From Gamarada debralockiae (lineage: Eukaryota > Ascomycota > Leotiomycetes > Helotiales > Hyphodiscaceae), in NCBI GenBank assembly GCA_002803225.1, contig NXFV01001224.1:1-35072 (forward strand): a stretch of 35,072 bases of DNA, given 5' to 3'. The position numbers and the translations under genes are program-made. The first letter of the stretch is position 1. Each line of letters starts with the position of its first letter. Positions 1 through 10,536 of the stretch are shown here, in pieces. The notes under the pieces were generated by a model. That model was not told the origin of the DNA. It saw only the letters and a program-made list of their open reading frames with translations, and did not search any database.

Positions 1-3
1 CTC

Positions 4-263
4 GTGGTTGGATAGAGCCCTTTAAATCCCGCGAAAGTCTCCAAATATACCGTCTTCAAGCCAATCAAACAGTGCGATCTTGCAAAACCCTAGTTCATTA
101 GATTTAACCAGGGAGGGGATAGTAGTAATAACCCTTACTCATTTCTAGAAGAAGTAATGCTAACTCTGAGATCCTGAACAGTCACGGATTGCTCACAGTC
201 TTGTCAGCCCTGGTTTCAGGATATATATACTATCCCGGGATTTAAAGGGCTCTATCCAACCAC
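4..263. repeat. Perfect 28-bp inverted repeat bounding a ~260-bp unit
   Basis: Bases 4-31 are the exact reverse complement of 236-263; the outer end reads GTGGTTGGATAGAGCCC. The enclosed ~200 bp has no open frame of note. This is the layout of a short non-autonomous DNA element or of an inverted duplication. The left flank is cut by the window edge, so a target-site duplication cannot be tested. Confidence 0.7.
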
Positions 264-377
264 TCTACATCCACGCAATCACGATATTCTCACGGTATTC
301 CAACTCAGATCTACACCGTAGTCCATTAGATTGAACCAGGGGGGGATAGTAGAAATACGGCTTTCACTAACCCTTAC
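90..377. repeat. Pair of diverged ~50-bp direct repeats
   Basis: Bases 90-138 and 318-377 share TAGTYCATTAGATT, then GAACCAGGG-like and GGGGATAGTAG blocks, then AACCCTTAC, in the same order and orientation, with a roughly 11-bp insertion in the second copy. The first copy lies inside the inverted-repeat unit and the second outside it. A 16-bp hairpin (CACCTG, loop CCAA, CAGGTG) follows at 378-393. Confidence 0.6.
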
Positions 378-393
378 CACCTGCCAACAGGTG

Positions 394-1580
394 ATCCAGG
401 AAATTTAGATCACTCTTGTGGCACGACCTGGCAGAATTCGTTAGATCAAGTAAGCACAACGAGAAGGCCAAACTTCATGATCCGGACTGTTTCGAGAGTA
501 ATAACTCGAACCCCGACTCAAGAGCAGACACTCCAAACCGTCCTCCGAATGAAGAATTCGCCAACTTCCCCATTTTGTAGTGGCTCGCCATGGCCCCGAT
601 TACTTTTGATGATTACGTTCCATCAACCACCTATTACAAGACTGACTCTTGACTTTCACCAAGTTGCCGTATCTTATCTTTCGACACTCACTTATGGCAC
701 AACATCCACATCATATGTTGTCAAGTCAATACCTACTACTGCAATCTTTACAGCAACAACTTCTGCAATCGGAATATTCGACGCACAATCAATAGCAACC
801 TATCTCTCCGATTTTCCTTTCACAGCCACTGCGACCTGTTGTGGTCCTGCGCCGTCGTGGGAGGGGACATTCAAGTCTTACTTATATTCTCATAGCTTAC
901 TGGGGTGTAGTATTAGCAGACATCTTCACATTGCAAATTCCCTCCTCATCGTCTCAAGTCTTAAATTAATTTGAATGGAAATGAATACACCAGCTAAATC
1001 TCACAGACTATTGGCCTACGAGCACCACTCCTGCGCCTTGGTTTACAGAAACAACTTTACCTTGTAAGTTTGTTCTTTGAAGGGGGAGTGATTATTGATC
1101 GCTTTGGCTAAATTTTGTTATAGTGCCTCTCTACCTATTTATGTAGCATTTCGATCATTGTACTCGAAGAATTTGTGCCACACGGGTCCAGCGTACATAC
1201 CTACTACGATTGCATTTGCTCCAAATGCGCTATCGACCGCGAGCGGCTGGAGATACAAGTACCCAGTACATAGTCGCCCTCCGGTGCTCAATACTGAGTT
1301 CACTAAAGCAACCTTTGGCGATCAGTAACCTGCAAACTCTTCTTTCGTGAACTCCGCTGACATATTACCAACATCGCTGAATGCTCAAATATTGTGAATA
1401 CTTCCTACCAAAATCCTGTAGGATATCCTAGCCATGACAGTCTCAGACGAGACAGCGGCATCATCACCCTGGCTCTGGGTTCGTATGGATGACCGAGACT
1501 TGGACTCAATATACCGTCACCTATAACCCTTGCCAACCTACGTTGCTTGCGCCCAAACAAATTTTCATAATTCACCATGA
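394..1580. other. No intact gene; possible decayed 5' part of the next pseudogene
   Basis: Only short interrupted frames are present. Pieces read as Thr/Ser/Tyr-rich segments, for example around 690-770 and 1016-1060, as in fungal surface proteins. An intron-like GTAAGT...TTATAG lies at about 1062-1124. These fragments may be upstream parts of the pseudogene that follows, but no continuous model can be drawn. Confidence 0.35.
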
Positions 1581-3030
1581 ATGGCCGTAGTGCATCTCTG
1601 GTATAAGCGGACTTTGAAATCTGCCCTACTCCTTGGTGACTGGCAATGGATTCTTGTTGCTTTCACCGCTACGAATTCCGCACAAAACGGTCACATGCGG
1701 CCAGCCACCACACGTGCGGCCTGCGCAGGATCAACTCCTCCTCCAGTGACAGCGACGCTGACTGCTGTCCTTCCCCCTGCGGCAGCTTCAACACCAAGGA
1801 ACGATCCACCAGCGCAATCACCATCCATTCCAAATGGCCTACCCGCTCAGTCCTCATCCCAAGTAGTGAGCAACAATCCACCGGCATAGTCCCATTTCAG
1901 CATTGAATGACCCTCCAGCTCAATCGCCTACGCTAACTACTTCCAACCCCTCTATTCAGTCTCAGCCAACCTCAGTGAGCAATGAACCACCGGCTCAATC
2001 ACCTTCGCCTGCCACCAACAACCCCGCAAGTCGGCCTCCCCCAACCGCAACAGACAATCCTCCATAGCAACTAACAAAAACTCCATCTACAGCACTTACA
2101 CCTCCTGCAGTTGTCGCGATCGGCAGAACGTCCATTACCGCTAATTCAGCTTCTGCCTTTGTTATCGCCTTACAGACCTCACTCCGGGCGGATAAATCAC
2201 GCACTCCTCAACTGTTCTATCCCTCGCTTCCAATGGCGCTTCTTTCGTTGTGGATGGAACTACTCAGATTATACCAACCCCAGCGCAAACTCATGTTACT
2301 ACGGTGGGAGGTGCATCTTCTTCGCAATATATTGTAGGATCCCAGACTCTCGTTCCTGGAGGTCAATCTATTCACCGTTTCAGGCGCTATGGTCTCCCTT
2401 CAATACGACGGGTCTAGCATCGTCATCGGTTCTTCCACGCAACCAATTAGCGCTCTCACGGTATCACAAGTCGAGTACCTCGTCGGAAATCAAACTCTTG
2501 TCGCAGGCGGTCCCCAAATTACAGTCTCAGGTAAAGTATTGAGTCTGCAATCCGGCGGCTCCAGTTAGTGCTAAACAACAGAACGTCAACTCAACTAATG
2601 TCGGCGTTGATCACCCCGAGGATTGAGTACCTGGTGGGTTCTCAAACTCTCGTTGCCGGTGCTCCAGTTATCGCGTTGTCTGGAGACGGACGGGTTGTGA
2701 GGGTAGAACCTGATGGACAAAGTTGGGTGGTGAGTGGGGGTACGCCGATCGATTCTTTGACTGGAGCGAGTACCACGACTGGTGAGTAGGATTAGTGGCA
2801 TTAGAAGGATTGTTGTCTCGATGGGAGGGTTTGCTACTCCTGTGACCACCGATGCTACGACGAGTAGGATGAGTTATGCCGCGTCCAAGTGGTGGATCTG
2901 GAAGGTATAACGGTTCAACATCCAATGGGACGATCTTTACGGCTGGTTGGTCGAGAATGAGAGACGAGAGAATCTTTTGGATGCCGGGTTAACGGCAGGA
3001 ATAGGTGTTATCGGGATAGTTTTGCTTTGA
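1581..3030 (+). pseudogene. Decayed Pro/Ser/Thr-rich repeat surface protein
   Basis: This region reads as one large extracellular protein broken by frameshifts and stops. The 5' part (about 1790-2070) encodes N-x-PPAQSP repeats that move between frames at about 1890-1910 and hit stops, for example TAG in the PPAQ context. The 3' part (about 2140-2790) holds at least three copies of a unit resembling YLVGxQTLVxGGPxITVSG, followed by VxSLxxxGSSxVV. The copies change frame near 2170 and 2375 and are cut by stops. A final frame at about 2980-3030 encodes a hydrophobic tail (AGIGVIGIVLL, then stop), as expected for a GPI-type or membrane-anchored C-terminus. The repeat style resembles large cell-wall or adhesin-like proteins of filamentous ascomycetes. 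I do not know a gene name. No intact start was found. Confidence 0.7.
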
Positions 3031-3213
3031 TTGATGATATGAAGATGAACTTGAAATAATTTATCTGCTCTTGTGTGAGGTACTTGAAAGAGCCATGCGG
3101 TGTGCTGCCTCTGTCGCAAGTACCACACTTCAATTTCCCAGCCCCCAACTTCAAGGATTCTGCAGCGCCTTCGAAAACTTGAGCTTACTTGAACATATTG
3201 CACATGTCAGCAT

Positions 3214-3240
3214 ATTGAAGTTATTGAAGTTATTGAAGTT
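3214..3240. repeat. 9-bp tandem repeat (ATTGAAGTT)3
   Basis: Three perfect consecutive copies of ATTGAAGTT, just downstream of the surface-protein pseudogene. The flanking bases extend the match imperfectly. It has no evident function. Confidence 0.8.
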
Positions 3241-3363
3241 CAAGTTGGATCTTCAGGGAAGACGATAAATCATAAAAATCTCAACTTTGCTTCTGCGGGG
3301 TCAGTTAGTCAGCAAGTTGAATACGACGCTGGAGGCTGGAGCTTATCTAACAGCGAAAGGCTA

Positions 3364-3847
3364 GAGCACCAGTTGGTGTACTAATTCGTGGGACTCTGGT
3401 ACATAATAAGCGAAAACCACGTCAAAACTCTATGAATTCAAATTCATAAATTAATGACAAATCAGACTTAAAATCAATTTGTCTAAATTTTTTTTGAGAC
3501 CTATAATGAGAAGAGTACAGGATTTGATTTTTCACTTTCAAAAGTTGGATATCACTTGTTTATAAAAGTTATAAAAAAAAATTAAAAGAAGAGTAAATGT
3601 GGCGAATTTCGGCGTGAAATTCTAATATCTGCTTTGATGCTTTAATAACTCTACAACAGTACATGAAATCTTAGATATTTTAAATCTATAAATTGATTTA
3701 ACTTACTTGATAATTCATATATCGAGTTTGAAGTACATTCTAATATAAAATGCTGAAGGATTATAGCGTTAAAAAGGTTGACTTCTGGTGGGTTTCGGAC
3801 AAATTAAGTACCGATGTCCCACGAATTAGTGCACCCACTGGTGGCTC
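3364..3847. mobile_element. AT-rich ~484-bp element with long imperfect terminal inverted repeats (MITE-like)
   Basis: The left end (about 3364-3426) and the reverse complement of the right end (about 3777-3847) align over some 65 bp. They share the exact core CTAATTCGTGGGAC plus flanking CACCAG, GGTG and GGTAC blocks. The interior (3430-3780) is very AT-rich and has no coding potential. This is what a short non-autonomous DNA transposon looks like, and the AT-richness would fit repeat-induced point mutation. The precise ends and the target-site duplication are unclear. I infer a Tc1/mariner-pogo-type derivative only weakly. Confidence 0.65.
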
Positions 3848-4050
3848 GGAACTTAAAAGTAAGCTTGCTGGCCGGCTGCAGTAGCCTTATCGCTTACGAT
3901 GCAGCGTTTCACGCCCTCTCGTCCTGTTTTCGGTAGAAAATTGTGCCACCGCTCTTTTCGCCAAGTGGCCATGAGGAGACGCGCATGTCTTGAATAATCT
4001 TCTTCGGAAGCTTGATTTCCTTCAGGTTACTTCATCACAATAATTGCAAG

Positions 4051-5854
4051 ATGGACGAGTCGCGACCCAGGGCTCCTGCCAAGGCTAACGAGCATCGATC
4101 CTTCACTTTCATCGATCAAAAGACTCATCTCCTCCTGAGAAATGAACTTTCTTCAGTCCGACGACATATTTCGACTGAAGCTTCTCAAAGACGAAAGAGA
4201 CGGCCTAACGAACGAGAAAGTCGCACAGCGGCTGAACAACCAACGAAAAGGGAAGACACACTGATATCCATGGATGAAACCTACAACGAAGATAGTCAGT
4301 CTGAAGAATTAGGCGATTTTGCTTTGACCAAGTCTTCGGACCAGCAAGCCCAAAGTACTTCAAGTGACCTTGTACTCAGTACACATCTCGCTGGCGGGAG
4401 AATCGACTCACTTGGGATCCTGGCTCTAGCAGCTGAAAAGCGTCGCGAACTGGAACTAATGGACTACATCATCAACGTAATCTGGCCCGGTTTCTGCGAG
4501 AAAGACAATGATGGAACAGTGAATCCTTACCCGCGACACTGGCTACAACGTTCCTCCAAGAACCCCGCTCTGCTGCATGGCTTCATGTACTCCTCATCTT
4601 CGCACGTGGGTTCTCGTCTCTTCTCCAACACTAACTCGAATATCAACAATCCCAAACTTTTAAAAGAGCAATTGTATCATCAAGCCGAAGCGGTGAAAGC
4701 TCTCCGAGAACAACTGCAGAACCTTGAAGGTGCGACTCCGGAAGATGTCGCAGATTGTGTGATGACTATTCTGTGTCTAGCGACAAATCAACTCCAGGAT
4801 ATGAAACCCACTGAGCCTGATGAAACACCGTTCTATCCACCACTTGCTGGTGCCGCATGGCTGAATATTTATGGGGTGGCAGACTTCTCGGAAATGCATT
4901 GGAAGGCTCTTGTGCGGCTCGTGAAAGCAAGTTATGGACTTGCGAGACTGGCTGTATTTGGATTGCCTTGGGTCATATCGTAGTAAGTCCATCATCAAAG
5001 CGACTTTCATTCTCAACTTTTCAGGTGTTTTCATTCTGACTACTGCGAGTGCCGATATCCTTCTCTCAACGGCCATGCTACAAAAGCCAGGTTTCCAAAT
5101 CTTCGACGTCCATGGCATACAGAGCAGCTATACACCATACAGCATGTTCGGAAAATACCCCGGCTCAGCCTCTTTTCCCCTCCAGTGCAGCGAGAACCGA
5201 GGCAGTTCCTTCCTCATCCTCCTAGACTTAGGGTTTAAGAAACAACACGTCCAGCCTTTCCTTGATCTCGCAGACTTTTCGGTGATCTTGGCTGCATACC
5301 ACTACGGAACCCTCACCAACCCCAGTCTATCAGAGATAGCATCTAATCGCAATGTCGTGCACCATCAGCTTCTGTCCTTGCCTACAATGTCGGATCTCGA
5401 TGAGACCATGAAGATTGAAGAAGAGAATGTGAAGTTATACGAAGCGTGCCGGCTCACGGCCTTGCTGTACGCAGTTATGGTCACGTTCCCGATTCCGCGC
5501 TCGAACCAAGTTCGCGAGACCCTGCTTCATGATTTGAAGAATATACTTATCTTGATGGAATTTCCTGACGATAAAGCAATCATTGTAGTTCACCTTTGGT
5601 GTTTGGTCCTTGGCGGTATTGCATCGCTGGGAAAACTGGAGCTTCCTTGGTATGTTGAACAGACGCGCGCTATAGCAACGATTCTGGGACTCCGAGAGTG
5701 GAACCAAGTTGAGGGCAAGCTGTCTACTTTTGCTTGGCTGAAAACTGCTTGCCGTCCGGGAGGTATCGAGTTCTGGTCACTAGTCAAAGACGACAAGGCT
5801 GGAGCCACTCGATTAGGTCTGACAGTGGCGAAACTACACGACATTGTGAAATAA
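4051..5854 (+). CDS. Fungal_trans_2/DUF3468-like putative regulatory protein
   Basis: The model is two exons, 4051-4982 and 5050-5854, 578 aa. The first true ATG is at 4051 (MDESRPRAP). The intron starts GTAAGT, has a CTGAC branch site, and ends in GAG rather than YAG. Splicing restores frame and joins WVIS to YADILLSTAM, the usual run of this family (a conserved Ile-Ser followed by a D-x-L helix). The N-terminus carries a FIDQKTH motif followed by an RxHIS...RRKRRP basic block, as in fungal 'tachykinin-like' or ARCA-like proteins. The rest is an alpha-helical Fungal_trans_2-type region. There is no Zn2Cys6 cluster, so DNA binding is not shown. A nuclear regulator is inferred. It is convergent with the nitronate monooxygenase, with a 65-bp gap between stop codons. 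Confidence 0.8.
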
Positions 5855-5919
5855 CACTCCGAGTACCTTGTTATTTGCAATAGTTTCGGTCTATTGATGA
5901 CGATTCAGAAACTTCCAAC

Positions 5920-6975
5920 TTAAAGCACATTCTTCACCCGCTCCAGGGAAGCTCTCGCTTCGTCCCTGGCGCTTCTGACGATTTCCTCAGCCTCAGCAAC
6001 CTTATGAATTAGTCCAACAGCAGATCCCACATATGCCGTTAGCCTCCCATTCTCGCCCCAACCATCGTCACCTTTCGTCGTCGCCTCTTGATACCGTTTC
6101 TTGTTTTCCTCAAATTCCACCCCGGACATATGATCCAAAATGCTCCTATTCACAACATTCCTCCCATCATACTCCGGCGGCCAGTCCGTTCTTCCAGCCA
6201 ACTCGTCATACAAGGTCGTCCTCACAGTGTTCTGTCCACCATCCTTTATCCTTAAAACGTCGCCCTGATACCCCTTCGATACTGTCGCCTCTTTCGCAGC
6301 AAGGAACCTAGTACCCATCACAGCGCCCACTGCACCCAGACTCAAAGCGGCAGCCACCCCTCGCCCATCTGCAATACCTCCTGCTGCTATGAGTGGGATG
6401 TTCAAATCTCTCAGCTCATCAGCAGCTTCTGGAAGCAATGAAATGATGCCGGCTCCTTTCGCAAGTCCATGTCCTCCGGCATCACTTCCTTGCAGTACAA
6501 GCACATCAGGCGGGGAAGCCGACCGCGCAGCTTTGACCGCATCGCTCACCGAGCCAACCTGGATCCATATTTTCGTTCCAGGCGACACATCTCTAACCTC
6601 CCGACTCCAAGCATCCAATTCCCTCTGCCCATCACGTGGAGCAAAAAGCCACACCGCACACGGTTTATGTTTTCGGATCGTTTGACTAGCGACCGAGAGA
6701 TCAGCGGAGAAAGTCTGAAATCCGATTCCAACTGGTAATATATCGATATTACGGTGGAATGAAGAACCAAGTAGTGTTTTCGCTTCTGATAGGAAATTAT
6801 CGAGATCTGAAGGTTTGGCTCCTGGTCCCATAAATCCGATTCCGCCTGCTCTGGTGACGGCTGCGGCGAGGGCAGGGCCAGCGAATATGCGCATGGGCGC
6901 ACTAACTATGAGCGGGGTTGAGATCCATGGGTAGACCGTTTTGAAAGCTTGAAGATGTTTTTGGAGGATGGCCAT
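5920..6975 (-). CDS. Nitronate monooxygenase (2-nitropropane dioxygenase type)
   Basis: A single-exon gene of 351 aa that starts at the ATG at 6975 (MAILQKHLQ). Upstream in-frame codons to 7014 contain only a GTG, so the longer frame is not used. The enzyme is an FMN-dependent TIM barrel that oxidises alkyl nitronates such as propionate-3-nitronate to carbonyl products and nitrite, probably in the cytosol. Family marks are TPLIVSAPM near residue 20, the FMN-phosphate motif QGSDAGGHG at 162-170 with the conserved His, a second Gly-rich FMN loop AAGGIADGRG at 197-206, and MGTRF at 220-224. Length is normal for fungal members. It is not in an evident cluster. The role, detoxifying nitronates or nitroalkanes, comes from the family. 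Confidence 0.92.
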   Translation of the reverse strand: MAILQKHLQAFKTVYPWISTPLIVSAPMRIFAGPALAAAVTRAGGIGFMGPGAKPSDLDNFLSEAKTLLGSSFHRNIDILPVGIGFQTFSADLSVASQTIRKHKPCAVWLFAPRDGQRELDAWSREVRDVSPGTKIWIQVGSVSDAVKAARSASPPDVLVLQGSDAGGHGLAKGAGIISLLPEAADELRDLNIPLIAAGGIADGRGVAAALSLGAVGAVMGTRFLAAKEATVSKGYQGDVLRIKDGGQNTVRTTLYDELAGRTDWPPEYDGRNVVNRSILDHMSGVEFEENKKRYQEATTKGDDGWGENGRLTAYVGSAVGLIHKVAEAEEIVRSARDEARASLERVKNVL

Positions 6976-7469
6976 GGTTGAGTGGTTGTGAGGAAAAGAT
7001 TTGAGTCGGCCCACGGTGGTTTTGAGGAAAATATGGCGTTATTCTCTTGGTCTCTCAATTCGGTAAACGCAATGGAAATAGTCGGTAATACGTGGGAGAG
7101 AATTACTTGGCCAAGGAGAAGTAAGGGTAATATTTTTAGCTTATTTAGGATTGCACGAGGTATGACGCTGCATCGCTGCTGACAGTGGGTAAAGCGACCT
7201 CGGAGAAGCTGCCGAAGGGCTATTCCCGCACCTAAACACTAGGTGAACTTAATACTTATCCTTTACTGCAAGAGTACAGCGAAATGTATGTCAGTCCTGA
7301 TGGCTATTCCTAATCAATACATGTGAAAATACGCTTTTCGTAAGCGAAGGAGGGGCAGAGAAATTTTCAGGGGACTGGTTCAGGCTGCGCTGCGGGGTCG
7401 TTGTCACCACACAAACAACACACACTCGCATCCTCGTGCATTGGTGTGTGGTGCTGAGTAATAACGAAA
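6976..7469. other. Upstream region of the nitronate monooxygenase; no gene
   Basis: No ATG-led frame with family resemblance is present. The first ~250 bp must hold the minus-strand promoter. I see no clear TATA box and no strong motif. Confidence 0.5.
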
Positions 7470-8070
7470 TCCCGGCACCAAATCCCATCCCGCCGCAAAT
7501 CCCTACGTTTTTACACCAAAATCGAGTAAAATCAACGAAAAAACTACCTTTGTGTCTTACAATACTGCTATTAATCTGATTCGTATAGATTTAGAATCTT
7601 ATGAGTGTATATATTAAGATATACCTTATATTTTTTAATTTTATTACTAAAAGTGTATAGTAGTAATTAATTAAAAATTAACTATCTTTTTATACCAAAT
7701 ATCGTATTTTATCAAAGCTATAAATAAATATTTAAAAAATAAAAGGCTGACTTTTTAAAAAAAAAAAAAATTTAAATATAAAATAATAATAATAAAACTA
7801 TTCCTAGGACTTTTTTAATTAGTGTTGTTTAATAAGCTACAAAATTTAATACAAGTTTTTATATACAAAGGTCTAGACAAAGTTAATAAAAAGGCAGAAA
7901 ATTTTAAATCTTATACATTAACGAAACTACACAACTTTTTATAGTTTTGTAATTAAAGTATTAAAATTTTACTACTTTTATTTACTTGCTTAGAACGATT
8001 CCTAGAACTAGTTGTTATGATATAATTAACTTAATGTACGGTTTGCATAAAGGTGGGATTTTGGCCGGTC
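7470..8070. mobile_element. Very AT-rich block with possible degraded terminal inverted repeats
   Basis: Bases about 7505-8035 are extremely AT-rich, with homopolymer runs and no frame. The left border (about 7470-7500, CCGGCACCAAATCCCA) resembles the reverse complement of the right border (about 8045-8068, CCGGCCAAAATCCCACC), and the similarity continues inward to GCAAA. This suggests a decayed, possibly RIP-mutated, DNA element, but the match is short and imperfect. Confidence 0.4.
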
Positions 8071-8363
8071 ATCTCTCACTTTTACTGGCTGGCACACTGA
8101 ATTACTTTCCGCGGAGTACTTTTTTCGTAAGCCCAACATAAGCGTCACTTTGTAATTGGTAACCTCAAATTGCGTTTGGATCGTCATAGGCTTGATGTAC
8201 TTGTGTGGTTCACCACATGTGAAAGGAGACTGATTCTGATCGCAAGTTGTGTGTTGTGATTTGAAGAAGATGCTTTCTCAGCATGCGATTGCTCAGCATT
8301 TGCATTTTGAAGGTACTGTCATTTGCGACGGAAGTCGGAAGGGGAGGGGCTTGAACAAGAGGA

Positions 8364-8369
8364 TATAAA
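8364..8369 (+). promoter_or_regulatory. TATA box of the NmrA-like gene
   Basis: TATAAA lies in a GGATATAAAG context, 160 bp before the ATG. It is followed by a CA-rich stretch (about 8390-8460) typical of a fungal 5' leader. Confidence 0.5.
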
Positions 8370-8528
8370 GTCATTGAAAGTTCCTCCCAGAATCAGTATC
8401 ACCATCATCAAACATTCCAAGCACATTCCAGTAACAAATCAGTACACTAGCAGCAAGCTTAATCAACCTTAACTTTAATCTCCACTACACTTCCGCTTAG
8501 TCACTTGGCTCTCTATCACACACTAGCA

Positions 8529-9542
8529 ATGTCACCAATCCTCACAGTTATTGGCGCGACCGGAGCTCAAGGAAGTTCCATCGTAGCTCATGCTCTCAAA
8601 GACGGGACGTTCAAAGTACGAGCCATTACTCGAAAAACCACAAGCGACAAGGCGAAGGCACTCGCAGCCCAAGGTGTCGAGGTTGTATCAGCCGACGTGA
8701 ACGATGAGGCATCCCTCGTCAAAGCTTTTGAAGTTTGTCCTCACACTCCCACTTCCCCAATCAAAGGCTAACCTATATCACAGGGCTCAGCAGCCATCTA
8801 CGCCATCACGGATTTCTTTGAGCCCTTCGCAGCCGGAGGTCCCGAGCACGCCATGAAAGTTGAAGTCCAGCAGGGCATCAACCTCGCGAACGCAGCACTC
8901 AAAACACCAACCCTGAAGCACTACATCTGGAGCACTCTCCCAAATGGATCAAAAATTTCCAACGGCAAATATATCGTCCCGCATTTTGAAGCCAAGAACA
9001 AGATCGACGATTATATCAAGAGCAAGCCGGAATTGTTTGCAAAGACGACTTTCCTCTGGATCACGTTTTATGGCACTAACTATGTCTTCCCAATGTTTAC
9101 ACCGAACCTCATCAAGACTTCTGGAAAATACGCCCAGCTCGCGGCTACTCCCCCAACAGTACCTATCCTCTCCATAGGCGATGTGACTAAGAACATCGGG
9201 TTCTTCACCTCCGCGATCTTAGCCCAGCCTCAGCTCACACTGGGCCGTTTTGTGCTCGCCCACACCGAGGAGACGACGATCGGAGGGATGTTGGAGACTT
9301 GGAGTAAGGCGACAGGCAAGCCAAGTGTGTATGTGCAGGTTGCGAGTTTGGAGGAATTCAACAATGTCTGGCCGATGTGGGGTCACGAAATGGGTGTTAT
9401 GATGAAGTTTTGGGAGGAAGCTGGCGATAAGAGTTGGTCTGGGGAGGACTTTATCACCAAGAAGGAGTTGGGGATTGAGGGGGAGAAGTTTGCGACCATT
9501 GAGGAGACTTTCAAAGGGATGGATTGGGACTCTTTGCTGTAA
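8529..9542 (+). CDS. NmrA-like family NAD(P)-binding protein
   Basis: The model is two exons, 8529-8732 and 8784-9542, 320 aa. The 51-bp intron runs GTTTGT...GCTAAC...CAG and falls between complete codons. The start MSPILTVIGATGAQG was chosen because the Rossmann dinucleotide loop GATGAQG follows at residues 9-15; the frame upstream has no ATG. The sequence is that of an atypical short-chain dehydrogenase of the NmrA/HSCARG type: a beta1-loop-alpha1 binding site, an Asp-Val after the second strand, and an AIYAITDFFEP strand in place of the usual catalytic Tyr-x3-Lys. Such proteins often sense NAD(P)/redox state or reduce small substrates. No substrate can be named. It is probably cytosolic. 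It is tail-to-tail with the secreted-protein gene (stops ~130 bp apart). Confidence 0.9.
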
Positions 9543-9671
9543 GAGATTACGGAGGAAGAGGAAAGTGGCATTTTAACTTTCACTTGATCGGGCTCCGGTT
9601 CGAAAAGTACCTGTACAATGGCATAATTTGGAATTTTTGTTTATACAACAAGTATGTTTGCCATGTTGACG

Positions 9672-10536
9672 CTATACTAGAAATATTACTAACACAGATA
9701 ACCATGCTACGGTATCAGCTGTTTTGGGACTGAATCCTTCAGTGTTTCTGCTAGCCTTGCTGGTTGTCGTGACTTGGTCTACCACACTGGATGAGGGTGA
9801 TTGTGAACTGGCAGAGTTTGTTGTCCCCGAAGCCGTCCCTATGGGAGATGCAATGGGCGTCGTCGAAGAAACCTGACTCGCAGCTGTTGTACTCCCAACC
9901 ACTATTCTGCTCGTTGACGTTGCACTTCCGGTCACAACACTGCCCGTCTCCGTCGCCATCGATATCCTCGGAACCGTGACTTGGCTCACAGTCAAATATG
10001 GGCCCAGATCAAACGCACCCGAAGTCGTATCCTCCGGCTCTGATCCCGGAACGGAAAACTCATCAATCCTGTTCTTCCCACAAGCACGGTCGGTAACCTT
10101 CTTACACTCGCTCTTCCCATATGTAATTGTATCATCGTATTTGGCTAGCGGATTGTCGCTGATACACGCGTCCCAATAGTTCTCGCACACGTCCACCGTT
10201 ATGATATCCGACCAAAAATCCGCTTCGTCGTACATGTGGGGGTCTGGAAATGTACATATTGCATAGTATGTGAAATTATTCGGTCGAGTGGGAGTCGAGG
10301 GGATAAAGAGGTCGCTGCAGGGTGCGTAGACGAAGTCGTTCGTTGCGTGGCAGGTTATGGAGTAGGGATCGTTGGCTTGACTATAGCAGTCTTCGTCTGC
10401 GAGGTGTTAGAGGGATTCCTGCAGGCCCTGGTTTGGAGGGAAGCATACCTGGAGAGGGTGTGCGTGTGTATGAGTTCGGATACCAGTAAGCATGGCTTGT
10501 CGTCGCCGTGAGCAGGAGTGGGATGATAACGCGCAT
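9672..10536 (-). CDS. Secreted Cys-containing, Ser/Thr-rich protein, probably wall- or GPI-anchored
   Basis: Exon 1 is 10536-10449 and exon 2 is 10396-9672 on the minus strand, 270 aa. The 52-bp intron starts GTATGC, has a perfect CTAAC branch and ends GCAG. The short first exon supplies a signal peptide (MRVIIPLLLTATTSHA). The mature N-terminal half is a compact domain with about nine Cys and an NFT glycosylation site. After it comes a Ser/Thr/Val-rich stalk, then a short hydrophobic C-terminus (AWLSVLVIFLV) ending the protein, as expected for a GPI-attachment signal. I do not recognise the Cys domain. It is divergent from the CFEM gene, with 717 bp between start codons that could hold a shared promoter; both are surface proteins. 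Confidence 0.8.

Noticed and set aside
4012..4050. Upstream start for the Fungal_trans_2-like protein
   Set aside because: The codon at 4012 is TTG; the first ATG in this frame is at 4051.
6976..7014. 13-residue N-terminal extension of the nitronate monooxygenase
   Set aside because: The extension would start at GTG; nuclear fungal genes use ATG, and the ATG at 6975 gives the normal family start.
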